A stretch of 64,000 nucleotides of DNA from Aphelidium insulamus (taxonomy: Eukaryota > Aphelidiomycota > Aphelidea > Aphelidiaceae), in contig JAZDSV010000008.1 of NCBI GenBank assembly GCA_036784855.1, positions 62,001 to 126,000 on the forward strand, read 5' to 3'. Below, one piece after another: positions 11,101 through 21,800 of the stretch (position 1 is its first letter; every line of letters begins with the position of its first letter). Position numbers and translations under genes: made by a program. Below the pieces are notes generated by a model. It was not told where the DNA came from, made no database searches, and saw only the letters and a program-made list of their open reading frames with translations.

Positions 11101-13142
11101 CGCCCGGCTCCCAGGTGCTGGCATTCACTACGGCGCCGGTGCCCGCGCTGCAGCCGGGCGCGAGCTACTGTGTGGAAGTGCTGGCGCGTCTCCGCTCCGA
11201 TCCAACACGGTTCGGTCGGTCAGCCGCGGTGTTCAGCGTCCGACAGGAACCGGATTTCGGCAGCTGCCGTGTCCAGGGCGACACCACCGGCCAGGCACTG
11301 AGCACCGAGTTTGTGTTCCGGTGCGGCCAGTGGAGCACGGACCCGCATAGCGGTGCCATCTGGTACACGTTCTACGAGCGGCGCGCCAATGGCAAGCTGC
11401 GCCAGTTGAGCTCGCGGTCCAAGAGCGGCACCGTCTCGCTGGTGTTTGGCGAGGTTGGGGTGCACACCGTGGTCGCGGTGGTGTCGGACGATGCGGGCGG
11501 CAGGAGTCGTAACCCGCCCGAGATGGTTGTCACGGTGACGGCCGGTGGAGTGGACGCTGCCACCTACGCACAGCAGTCGCGTGCCAGCTTCCAGCAGAGC
11601 AAGAACCCGCAGGCCGGTCTCAAGGCATGTGGGTCGGCGTCTGGAGCGCTGTCTGGTGGCTCGTCGTCGTCGTCATCGTTCCTGGCCGACGTGGACACTA
11701 CTGAACACATCGAGGGCTCGGTGCACCTGGCCAAGCGTCAGGGAAGCGGACTGTCACCCACGGCATCGGCGCTGCTCGCCTTCATCAGCGACCTGGTGGA
11801 CCAGAGCGTTATTGACTATGACGACGTCGGCCCGATGGTTCAGTCATTGCTTGGCCAGCTGGTCGCCTCGCAGCCCAGCTTCGACGACGCTCAGACCATT
11901 CTGTCGCTGATGGCCACGGTTGTGCAGCGTATGGACGCCGCGGGCAAGGACTCACGCGCCTGCTTCACGCCCACAATTGCGCAGAGTGTCTTGACGTCGC
12001 TTGACTCGCTGGTCGGGGTGATGGAGGCGCAGAATGCAACTGCCGCGCAAGAGATGCGCCCGGCAATAGTGGGCTCGCTCTCGGCCTGCATGCAGCGCTC
12101 GACAGTGTGCGGCGGTAGTGCGCTGCAGCTTTCCGCGGCCGACACCCAGCTCACGGTTGGCACGGTGGACTCGTCGTCGGCGTCACAGTTTGGCATCTTC
12201 ACCGTGGCCCAGTTGGGCACATCAGTCGGTGCAGCGGATGCCGAGTGTCTTCAGTACTACTACGGTGTAGACGCCAACCGTCTGGTAGTGGATGCTAGCG
12301 GCGCCTCCGACACAGGTGTGGTGGACACTCAAGTGTACGTGCTAGAGTTCCGCAACGCCACGTCCAACAATGCCGGCCCGACTCCAGAAGGGGAACAGGC
12401 ACCGTCCGACCACGTGAATACGGCCGCGCTGACTCCGCCAGCCCTGTTCCGTCTACCAATCGGCAATCAGTCACTGTCGACACAGCTCGGTGACGCTGCG
12501 GCCTACCAGCCCAGCTGCACCTTCTTCAAGCGGTTGCCGCCCACATACACCACGGGTGTGTGGGACACTACTGGCTGCACCGTGCTCAACTACACCGCGA
12601 CCTATGTGACGTGCGAGTGTTCGCATTTGACAGAGTTCGCCATCCGGGTGGACGCACGTCCAGCAGTTGTGGCCGCACCGCCCCCCGGTGGACCGACGAC
12701 CTCGGCAGACGCGACGGCCGGCTCACTGCCACTCGGAGCCATTGTGGGCGGTGCTTGCGGTGGTCTACTGGCGCTAGTTGCTATCGCATTACTGGTGCGC
12801 CGCAGCCGATCTCGACGACAGCAGGTGATACAGGCGTCCAAAGTGCACGTGCTCCCGGACAGCGCCGCACCACCCGTTCCTGCTCTGGCCGCCATCTCGA
12901 CGCCTCAATCACCGTCTCAGCCCCGCACCGAACCAACAGTTGATGGTCAGCCGCAGCCGGCACAAGACGTCACGCCACCAGCCGCAGTTGCTACTGCCGA
13001 TGCGGTACTGGCAAGGCGGCCAAGTGCCGAACAGATGGGAATGGATCTACCGCCGTACTTGATGCCTCCCAGCTACAATGAACACGTGTTGACGGCCGAA
13101 TCAGATCCAAGCGCGAGCCAGCCACCGCGCCGGCTCTCGTAA
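5119..13142 (+). CDS. Giant membrane protein: glycosyltransferase domains fused to TIG/REJ/GPS ectodomain
   Basis: Five exons (5119-5328, about 5376-5514, 5561-5837, 5959-7507, 7560-13142) join in frame to about 2585 residues. In order: a cytosolic start; a membrane anchor at about residues 42-60; an EGF-like CxCxxGWSGDDC motif; a GT4-like region at about 180-600 (VFVGTPR early, ANGIPCITS late); a GT2 region at about 620-890 with VSIIIVHHNR, VDDGSTD and LDDDD; a Ser/Thr-rich stalk at about 900-1060; a Cys-rich module with CGVCGGDGKSC; one or two TIG/IPT domains; a long REJ/PKD-like stretch; a GPS with CECSHLTEFA at about 2410; a second membrane helix (LGAIVGGACGGLLALVAIAL); and a Pro-rich tail. 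GPS motifs in polycystins and adhesion receptors cleave themselves between L and T of HLT. A single-pass C-terminal helix makes this neither a polycystin channel nor a 7-TM receptor. The donor-binding Asp residues look intact, so catalysis is plausible. The substrate is unknown. Confidence 0.85.
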
Positions 13143-13259
13143 TCTGGGTGCTTTGTCTGCCACGTACCTCGCTACAACTGGTGCTATTAATTGATTAAAG
13201 GGTTCTTGAACGCTACTTATCCCGTAGTGTGTTTACTTAATCTGACAGTACTGTCATAT

Positions 13260-13798
13260 GTGTCGTTCCTCGGAATTTCTAGTACTATCAGATTAACGAC
13301 ACTGCGTTCTTTGAATGAGAACAGCAGTACACACACTGTGTCGTTAATCTGTGTGTGTACTGCTGTTCTCATTCAAAGAACGCAAAGAATGTCATTGCTA
13401 GCGTCCAGTGAGATGAATTCTGCAAGATTGGATGTATGAATGTTTCCGATGCGGGTGCTAGACTAGTTGTATGGTTAAATAGCAACATATAGCAACATTG
13501 TGTACTGTGTCGTTCCTCGGAATTTCTAGTACAAAGAACGCAAAGAATGTCATTGGTAGCGTCTAGTGAGATGAATTCTGCAAGATTGGATGTATGAATG
13601 TTTCCGATGCGGGTTCTAGACTAGTTGTATGATTAAATAGCAACAATGTGTACATGCTGTGCATTTCACGCAAGAACTTTCCTGTAACGTGATTGGCCAG
13701 AAAGACTAGACTAGACTAGTTGTATGATTAAATAGCAACAATGTGTACATGCTGTGCATTTCACGCAAGAACTTCCTGTAACGTGATTGGCCAGAAAC
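13260..13798. repeat. Cluster of local direct repeats
   Basis: Three kinds of unit recur. A 26-bp unit occurs at 13260-13285 and 13507-13532. A unit of about 113 bp occurs at 13374-13486 and 13532-13645 with a handful of mismatches. A unit of about 87 bp, sharing its start with the end of the previous unit, occurs at about 13619-13705 and 13711-13797. The order shows serial local duplication. No open frame explains it. It occupies the space between the giant gene and the next secreted-protein gene. Confidence 0.9.
13290..13382. repeat. Interleaved inverted repeats (A-B-A'-B')
   Basis: A 13-bp arm (13290-13302) has its reverse complement at 13338-13350, and a 32-bp arm (13305-13336) has its perfect reverse complement at 13351-13382. 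The arms alternate instead of nesting, so only one hairpin can form at a time. This could be a small foldback element or the scar of a strand-switching replication error. Confidence 0.9.
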
Positions 13799-13919
13799 TA
13801 GGGCTAACATCGGCAACATGATTGGCTGGCTGTTAAAATAAGTGGCGTCGGGGCAGGAAAACGCTTACTCTCGATTCGCAAGTTAATTACGCGCGCGCGC
13901 ATCGCCGACTCTGACCACC

Positions 13920-15815
13920 ATGCACGCCGTGCTGCCTTATGTTCTGGCGGTCGTCTTTCTTTGTGCCGGTAAGGCGTTTTGTTACTGCGCATGTGCGATT
14001 CATCCACTCACCTTGCGATTATAGCGCGCACCGTGAACGGCGACTATTTCCGAATCCAGGTCGCGCAGCCTGAGCTCGTAGAGTCCCAGTCCATCCAGGA
14101 TGCAGACACGAACGACGAGTTGGGTGTTGCTTCTGAAGAAGACGGCCAACCACGCCGATTCAAGGCCGGAGACACGATCGCGATAAAGTTCTACTGCCAA
14201 GTGTTTGACTCCAGCTTTAAGCCCCCACTGGTCGATATTACTGAGCCTACCGTGCAAGCGGTGAACGATGAGGACGCAGATTTTGCAAATGTTCCGGCAA
14301 ATGCAGAAGAACTTCTTCGCGAAAGTCCTGGCAGCTCTAGCCAGGATGAAAATGTTCCGGCAAATGCAGAAGAACTACTGCGCGGAATCCCCGGCAAGTC
14401 AAGTCAGGATGTCTCGCATTGGCAGTTGATGGGACGCCGCATCAAATCCTTCTTCACCCGCAAGCAGGCGGCTACCGAGACCGACGAGTCATTCATCAAG
14501 TATTCCGGCAGCATTGCCAAAGCGTTCCCGATGAAGATTGATATCCGTCTGGTGTCGGTACTTGAGCCGGAGAAAATTTTTTCCTGGATCGGCCGTGGGC
14601 TGACCAACATTCTCACGGTGACGAACGACTGGGGTCACTGTGAAGAAGAGGTGCTTGCGGTGGATGGCGTCTCCTGCCGCGACTATGAATGGGAATTGCT
14701 CTACACTATTCCCATGGATGTTGAGGAGTCCACGAATGACGAATATCGCCTGCAGTACACATCCAGTTTTTACGGCAACTGGGTCCGCAAGCCGGTTGTC
14801 CGTAGCAAGATATTCGAGGTGAAGGTGGCCACGCTGCAGTATAGCGATTTAATGTACCATGGCACGGATCCACTGCGCCGACGTGACTCAACTGACGAGG
14901 TGAAAAGCGAGCGAATCGTTGAAATTTACTCGTCGCTGCTTCGCGGCTCAATGAAAGTGGACGACATTATCAAAGAGTGTCTCTACGCGCCCGTGTCATT
15001 TGCAAATTGTCGCAAGTATCGCGTGTTTCGCTTTGTGGACTATTTGCGTCGTCTCGAAATTTTCCAGAGCCGCATTCGCGCCATGCCTGCCAAGTACTTT
15101 GGGCTGAGCGATGACACTGAGCTTCCGGTATATCCGAATTTCGAGCTTGAAAAGTATCTCTTGGGAGAGCAACCGCAGCGCAGGGTCCTGCACTTGGCTA
15201 TTAAAGCTCTGGAAGACGATTTGTTGGAAACATTATTTGGCCGTGTGCCTTTCCTGAAGAACTATTACCGCCAGCGCTTCCTAGAAAAATGGGAGGGTAT
15301 TGTGTTTAAGCGCGGACGCCAACAGATAGTCCGACCAGAGCCATCATACAACAGCAAGGCAGATGGCGAGGATGAAGATGTAGCCGATCTACCCACTCTA
15401 CTGCTGGCCAGAATGGCACACACCATGAGAGTGTTTAAACAGCCTTCAGCTTCGCGGAATTCTGTGAGATCATTGGTCGATTCTTTCGCCTATCACAGAA
15501 AGGCAGCACTGACCAATGATTTGCCAGCGCAAGGCGCTGTGGACATTAAAAAACGAAGTCTGACATTGTTGGGTGGCGTGGTAGCCGGTAGCGCCGTTGG
15601 AACGTCATTGGCATTGGGAACTGTTGCCATTGGTGCCGCGCTGGAGGGTATGTGCTTGAGTGCTTCTCACAGTATACTGTAACCTTACGTACCGCATAGG
15701 ACACTGGTACTTGCAGCAGTCAAACTACGTTTACTACAGAGGCCAAGTGCATTTGAATTATGTTGCCACGGCCTACTTTTGCCCCTCCGGTTTGCGCGTG
15801 GCTGCTGCTGCCTGA
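13920..15815 (+). CDS. Secreted protein of unknown family with hydrophobic C-terminal region
   Basis: Three exons (13920-13968, 14025-15647, 15700-15815) join in frame to 595 residues. The start MHAVLPYVLAVVFLCA is a clear signal peptide split by the first 56-bp intron. After it come an acidic region with a twice-repeated unit (VPANAEELLR, at about residues 108 and 130), a middle domain with several Cys and aromatic residues, and near the end a Gly/Ala-rich hydrophobic stretch (LGGVVAGSAVGTSLALG), followed after the last intron by a Tyr-rich tail. That stretch could be a membrane-inserting segment. An AATAAA follows at 15838. I do not recognise the family. It stands beside the giant surface protein and shares its strand. 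Confidence 0.75.
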
Positions 15816-16151
15816 GAATTTTTCTGAGACTCGCGTCAATAAATTTGCATATCACCCTCAATTTTTCGTGGCAAGGCATGACAACACGGCATAATGTAGC
15901 ACGCGACATACAATTCCTTTATCTCATAATAATAATCCCGAGATTGTAGTTTTCTTCATTCTTCAGCATCAGTTCCATTTTATACGCTAAGCCGCCAGCG
16001 CACAAATGCTGTCATAGGTCGCTCGTTTCTAGTCAATAAAACATCTTTGAATATTCATTCGTTGCATCGCCTTACACCGACACCGACCCGCAATCCCTTC
16101 ATTAAGCACTATTAGCTGCCAACACCAACAAAATGCAAACGCAATTTATTA
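15816..16151. terminator. Convergent 3' ends with polyadenylation signals
   Basis: Polyadenylation hexamers on the + strand lie at 15838-15843 and 16035-16040. On the - strand, AATAAA lies at 16150-16145, overlapping the end of the histone methyltransferase frame. No gene lies between. The two genes meet tail to tail. Confidence 0.6.
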
Positions 16152-18686
16152 TCAAACAGCCACATGACCCCGGCAAAGCTTCGACCCGCACAGGCACTTG
16201 AGAAACACCACACCGTCCTCATCCACGGTGGAATCGCTGCTCGGTTGCCGGCCGCCAGAATAATCATAGCACAGTTCTTCGCCAATTTGGATGGTGCGGT
16301 TGGCAAAGAATGCGATCTCGTGCAGCCGCGGGTCCTGCCGACGTGTAGTGAATGGAAACATAAAGATAAATGTGTATATGACCAACAAACCACCATACCT
16401 GAACATCCCGCCAGAACGGATAGACGGACAGGTTGCCGTCGCAAGAATGGTTGATGAAGTGTGAAACGTTGCCGGTGGAGAAGGCGTCAATCGTGAAGAG
16501 ATTGCTGTCCAGTTCCTGCTGTTGATTACTTGAGTGTTGATGTTGATGTTGCTGCCGCCGCCGCGGAGATACATCGGCCATGTTCACTCCGTAGTAGTCA
16601 CAGACATCCACAACACAGCGCCCAGCGCCGCTGTTATCATTAAAGTATTCGGTGTAGTAGTCTAGGTCAAATAGGTAGGTGCGGTTGAGCCGGTCGTAAA
16701 AGTGTCCGCGCCGCTCAGCTTCCGCGTTCGGAATCACCTCGCCGACGTACTGCGTGATGAATGTTCCGCGCGGGATCTTTTCCAGAGTGCGCACACCCCA
16801 GCCACGACCACGCGTACGAAATATTTGAAAGTGTATGCCTCGCTTGGCAGTGGTGGACTCGGATTGCTTTGCACTCGAAGTAGAGCCATCGACGCTCATC
16901 CCATCGGCAAAGATGATGTCTGAGAAGGGCGATGCGCCAAGTGACGACGGCTGAGACGTGCGGCTTATCACGCGGTTCATGCACCGCTCCGCCGAGCACT
17001 GACACCACTCCGTACACTCTTTTATCATGGATGCGCACGGCAGCTGGACGCGGCCATTCCGATCGTAGTGCGGCTGGCCATCGTACAGATCGTAGCACGC
17101 ACAGCCCGGCCCGCACTCATCCCCGGCACACGTGCAGCCCACCACGAACTGCGGGTCAAACTTGGGGACGCCAGCGCCGTACACGCAGCGATTCAGGTAG
17201 GTGAAGGTGTTTCCGGGTGTCTCTTCGTCGTCGACATCGTTATAAACTGTAATCGTGGGTCCCTCGTGCCTCTCCAGAATCGGCCGCCACTTTTCCGTCA
17301 GGTCAAACTTGGCGTTCAGCTGCAACCAAGTGAGAGATGAGAGAGCACGAAGGCATCCATGTCATATAATACACACCTTTAGCTTGCGATAAGCAGCGTC
17401 AATGACAGGATCCAGCCGGTACTGACGCGGCTGCTCGGCAGCAGTGTTTAGCGGTGGGAAGAGACGTGTGGCTGCACCGCCGTCCAGAGATGTTGGCTGA
17501 CGGGAAGAAGGTTTTAGTAGCGGCGACGGAATCACCACCGGATTGTAGCCGGGGAACAGATCGGCCAAATCGTTACCGCCGCCCAGCTCCATCAGAGGCG
17601 GGAGCAGTGGCGGCAGCGGAGGTGGCGGCACCTGGCTGCCGATGGCGACAACAAGCTGCGCGGCCATCAGGTCCAGTTCCACGTCGCTGCCAGCGGTCAC
17701 GGACGCGGCCACAGACGCACAGCCATCCTCCGTAGTCGTCTCGGACAACGCAGGTGCCGACACCGTTCCACCACTTATTGCACTATTCATGCTACCAGAG
17801 CTTGCATTGCTGACCAGGGAGCCGGGCCGCCTGCTGGCCACCCACTGGCGGTACTTGACAGAGGTGCGCCTGAACTCGGCCAGTATTGCCGGACACCCAG
17901 ACAGGTTGGCCACCGGCTCCCACGAGTCGTGCGTCGAATCGTAACCCTTCCACCGCACCCTGTACTGCTCATGCTTCTACACACACACACACACGGCATG
18001 AGTGCACGTGTGCAGACATCATCAACTCTGCATGCATGCATACCTTATAGCGAGCGCGAAAATCCAGCAGCGCTTCGACTTCAAACTCGGAGGAGGCAGA
18101 CGACTCGTCGCTGTCCGAGTCGCCATCGCTGGACGCGGCGGTGGATAGGCTGCTGGTGTCGTCGTCTGTGCGCGATGCGCGTCGATTCCGTGTGGCCGCC
18201 GAAGCTTTGCCGTGCCGCCGCCGTTTCATTGCTGTCAAGGAAATTTTCTTTTTCTTTCTTTTCTTTTTCTTGTTTTTCTTGCTTCTTGTTTTCTTGTTCT
18301 TTCTTTTTTTCTTTTTCTTGTTTTGCCGCCCACATAACACTGTATGAACTTCCACATATTATTGGCACAGATTGCGGCTTGGACTTGCAGATGCATGGTT
18401 CAGTAACGTGAATCGCTAATATGTCTATACATACATCAAAATTGCTTGATTACTCACTGCTATTGGCACTCTGCCGGCGTATTGGACCAAGCTGACTGTT
18501 AGATGTAAGCACATAAGGGTATCCTTTATCCTGTAGACATGTGAAGTCTGCAGTTGGTATTTGTTCCCAATCCTGTTCTTCGTTCTGAGGTTGCATTATT
18601 GCATTGTATTCGAGGGTTGGCAATTTTTCGCTCTCTCGTTGCTGGCAGCCATCTCTAGCTCTATTTACATCGGCGCGCATGAACAC
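16152..18686 (-). CDS. SUV39-type histone H3K9 methyltransferase (chromodomain + pre-SET + SET + post-SET)
   Basis: Five exons are proposed (18686-18458, 18231-18044, 17976-17377, 17319-16399, 16334-16152) giving 706 residues. The first is less certain; otherwise the start is the ATG at 18229. In order: a low-complexity N-terminus; a chromodomain (FRARYKKHEQYRVRWKGYD); a Pro/Ser-rich linker; a Cys-rich pre-SET (CTCAGDECGPGCACYD then CQCSAERCMNR); a SET domain with GRGWGVR, FITQYVGEV and the cofactor-site NHSCDGN; and a post-SET CLCGSKLCRGH. The family trimethylates histone H3 lysine 9 and the chromodomain reads the same mark, sustaining heterochromatin in the nucleus. Two insertions are unusual: a Gln/His run (RRRQQHQHQH) inside SET, and a Ser-rich one after pre-SET. 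All key Cys and catalytic residues that can be seen are kept, so it should be active. Confidence 0.93.
18234..18330. repeat. Pyrimidine-rich (T/C) low-complexity tract
   Basis: This is nearly pure T with scattered C on the + strand. On the - strand it lies in the proposed first intron of the histone methyltransferase, or in its leader if the start is at 18229. If read as protein it would give a poly-Lys run, which is an artefact of composition. Confidence 0.7.
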
Positions 18687-18801
18687 TAACAGGCAGTTAC
18701 AGATTTGTTGTTAATTGTTAATATTAACATTTCAGAGACAGCAGGAAGTATGAATCTGGGGTTAAAGATATCTGCGAGTCACAGAAGCTTCATTCACATC
18801 A

Positions 18802-21800
18802 TCAAAAGAATTTACTGATGAACGAGTAGAGGCGACCGGGTGACTGCACGCGGCCACTGCCGTCTTCCTGCGGGTACACTTGCTGATTGCGCAGCGACGC
18901 CTTGGAACTGGTGGCGGTCTTGGAGCCATGACTTGCCATGACTGACGATTGTGCCGGCAGATCACCGCCCACCGACACTGTTGCAGCCTCGGCGCCGGTC
19001 GGCACTATGCTCCTGTTCATCGAGGTGGACAGTACCGAGTCTTCAGCGCCGTCATTTACCGCCTCGTCGGATATGCTTGCACTGGGCACCTCATCACCGT
19101 CCGCATTCTGACTCTCGTTCAACTCTGCGTTGGAACCACCCTCCACCAGTGCATCCGACGGCGGCGACACGGCGCCAGTTGTGCGTGACAGTCCGCGGAA
19201 CCTGTTCAGACCTTTGACCAGTGAACTGGATCGACTGTGACCCGTTGCAGTGTGGCCGCCGCGTCGCCCGCCGCCACCCGTTGAACTGGGTTGACTGCCA
19301 CTTCCGTGCGGTCTGGCAGTGGCTCGACCCCCAGCAGGAGCTCCGTGGTGTACAGCCGGCGACGTGAGCCTACGCCGGGAAATGCTGACGAATGAGACGG
19401 GTACACCAAACATTAAACTCGCCTGGATTTCTTGGACGCCGCCGAGGACGAAACCGCCGCAGGAGTGGCCAGCGACACGCTCTTTCTATGCTGCTTCTTG
19501 CTGCTACCGCGGCGCTTCCAGAAATCGCTGAAGCGCTGCAGCGGAGTGGACGGGGTGGGTACCGACTCTTCGGCGCCACCACCCAGCAGATCATCCTCGT
19601 CCATTTCCTCCTCCTCTTCTTCCTCCTCATAGTAGTCCTCGTCCCCGTTGTCACGTTCCAACTCGGCCCAGTACATGTCATAGTCCACGCCCGACAAACT
19701 GAGGCCCTTGCCGCCGGAGCTGACTGGACGGAATTGTGCGCCCAGTATGGAGATGAGAAATGCGTACTCGAACGCCAAGTCCTCATATTGTGCATACTGC
19801 CCGCTGCTGCCGCTGTGACCGGCGTCCTGAATCTTGAGCATAAGCAAGCGATCGGATTCCGGCTTGACATCGGTAATGGCTGGTGCCGATATATTATTCG
19901 CCGCCGGTGCATCCTCGGCCACTTCTTCGACAGCTGTGGGTGACGTGGCCAGTGACGGCGGTGCTGCAATCTTGACCGGATCAGAGCCAGTATTCCAACT
20001 GGCGGTGGCACGCAACTTCGCCGTCCACTTGGCCGGCTCAAAGTAGGCAACCCGCGGATCATTCATGCCACCGACGATGAGCATGTTCGGGTAGATGCCG
20101 TTCGGGATCACGTTCGAGTACGGGCAGTAACTCTGCATGATGCGATAAATCTTTTCGTTCTCCGGATTGCCCCATTCCTGTTGACTTAGCGTATTGCTCA
20201 AGGAATATATATATATATGTATATATGTATATATGTACCTCGTATTCAAAGGCGGTCCACGGAATGGACGAGTCAAACATGGTGTTGATGACGTCGACAA
20301 ACGGAACCTCGGTCAGCGCCGCTTTGAACAGATCCGGGCGCATATTCACCACGGAGCCAATAAGGAGACCACCGGCAGATCTTCCGTAAATGGCCAACTT
20401 GTCCTGCGACGTATATCCCTCCTAAAAAAGAATCAGTCGAGCTACGTATAAAGTACTGTCAAAAATAGATATGTACCTTTATCAAGTGTTCGGCGCAGGC
20501 GATAAAGTCGTGAAATGTGTTTGGTTTTTTGGCCAGCTTGCCTTCCTGGTACCAGCCATTACCCATGTCGCTGCCGCCACGCACGTGCGCCACCGCGTAT
20601 ATGAAACCACGATCCAGCAGACTCAATCGCGCCGTAGAGAATATTGGATGGATACAGCTGCCATAGGCGCCATAGCCATGCAGCAGGAGCGGATTGCCCG
20701 CCGTCGGATCCACGGTTCCGGTGTTTTGCGTGTCAGTAGCCTCCAGGTCTCCAGTCTGCAATTTGCCCAACAAATCCTTGCGATACACTATACTCAACGG
20801 TACAGCGGTTCCATCCACCCCTGTGGCCCATAGACGGCGCGATGTGTACAGAGAGCGGTCAAATCCGGGACCGAGAACGCGGGCCTCGTGGACCACTGTC
20901 AGCTGTCTCGTGTCCATATTGTAATCCATCACTTGCTTTTGCTGCGTGAACGATGTGTACGTGAACCTACATTATAATTAAATGAAGTAAACACTTCATT
21001 TACACACCGTAGCAAGTTGGTGTCGTATAGAACTGATTTGCTAAGGTCCGCGACTTCTTCATCCACACTGCCTGGCCACACCGAGTAGACTTGCGAACCA
21101 TCAGGGAATGAGACGTAGTGATATTGCTGAAAGGTGCCCGACTCGTCCCACTCGACGATGCGAATGTTTTGCATGCAGTTTGACCGCTCAAAGACAATCA
21201 AGTGTCGTGCACGGACTTGAAATGCCTCAATGAGCACGAAATCACGCTGATCAATCACAATCTCCTTCAGGCGCTCCGTCTCCTCGGGCGAGATGCCGTC
21301 GCGGTACTTTGTTCGCAGCACCTCGAGCGGCGGCACCGCGATTCGGAACAGCTGCAGATTCTTGGACCGCTCGTTGGTCATGACGCAAAAGTGTCCGCGA
21401 TGATCGGCAGTGTCAGCATCAGCGTCGGGGAACGCATGATGCTCCACAGTGTACTGGATCTTCTCGCGTCGCGGGAACAGAATCAGCGGTGTTGGTTCCT
21501 GCGGCTGGCTGAGGTCAATGTACCGCGTCTCGGAAGTAATTTGCGCGGCACTGTTCAGGAACAGGTAGCGCTTGTTGCAGCTCTTTGTCATGGACAGGCA
21601 GTACATTTCATCCGTCTCCTCGTACAGCACGTGGTCCTCCTCTACCGTGGTTCCCAGCTTGTGCCGACACCACTGGTACGCCCGCTCATAGGCGTCAATC
21701 TTGATGTAGAAGGCGAACTGGCCGCACGTGCTGAACTCAAAGTCCTCGTAGCAGTCTGAAATGGTGTCCGTGAGCATTTCACCCGTCTCCAAGTTCTTGA

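Larger units (their letters stand above)
13143..13919. other. Intergenic region between giant gene and secreted-protein gene
   Basis: It consists largely of the repeat cluster at 13260-13798. The last 120 bp before the ATG at 13920 include an alternating GC run (about 13891-13900) and are the likely promoter and leader of the next gene. No gene is seen. Confidence 0.6.

Noticed and set aside
13143-13800. CRISPR-like array
   Set aside because: Repeat units differ in length, are only two copies each and lack regular spacers; the organism is eukaryotic.
18234-18330. Poly-Lys coding region ahead of the histone methyltransferase
   Set aside because: Pure pyrimidine/purine composition, and a better acceptor sits just before MKRRRHGK; treated as intron or leader.
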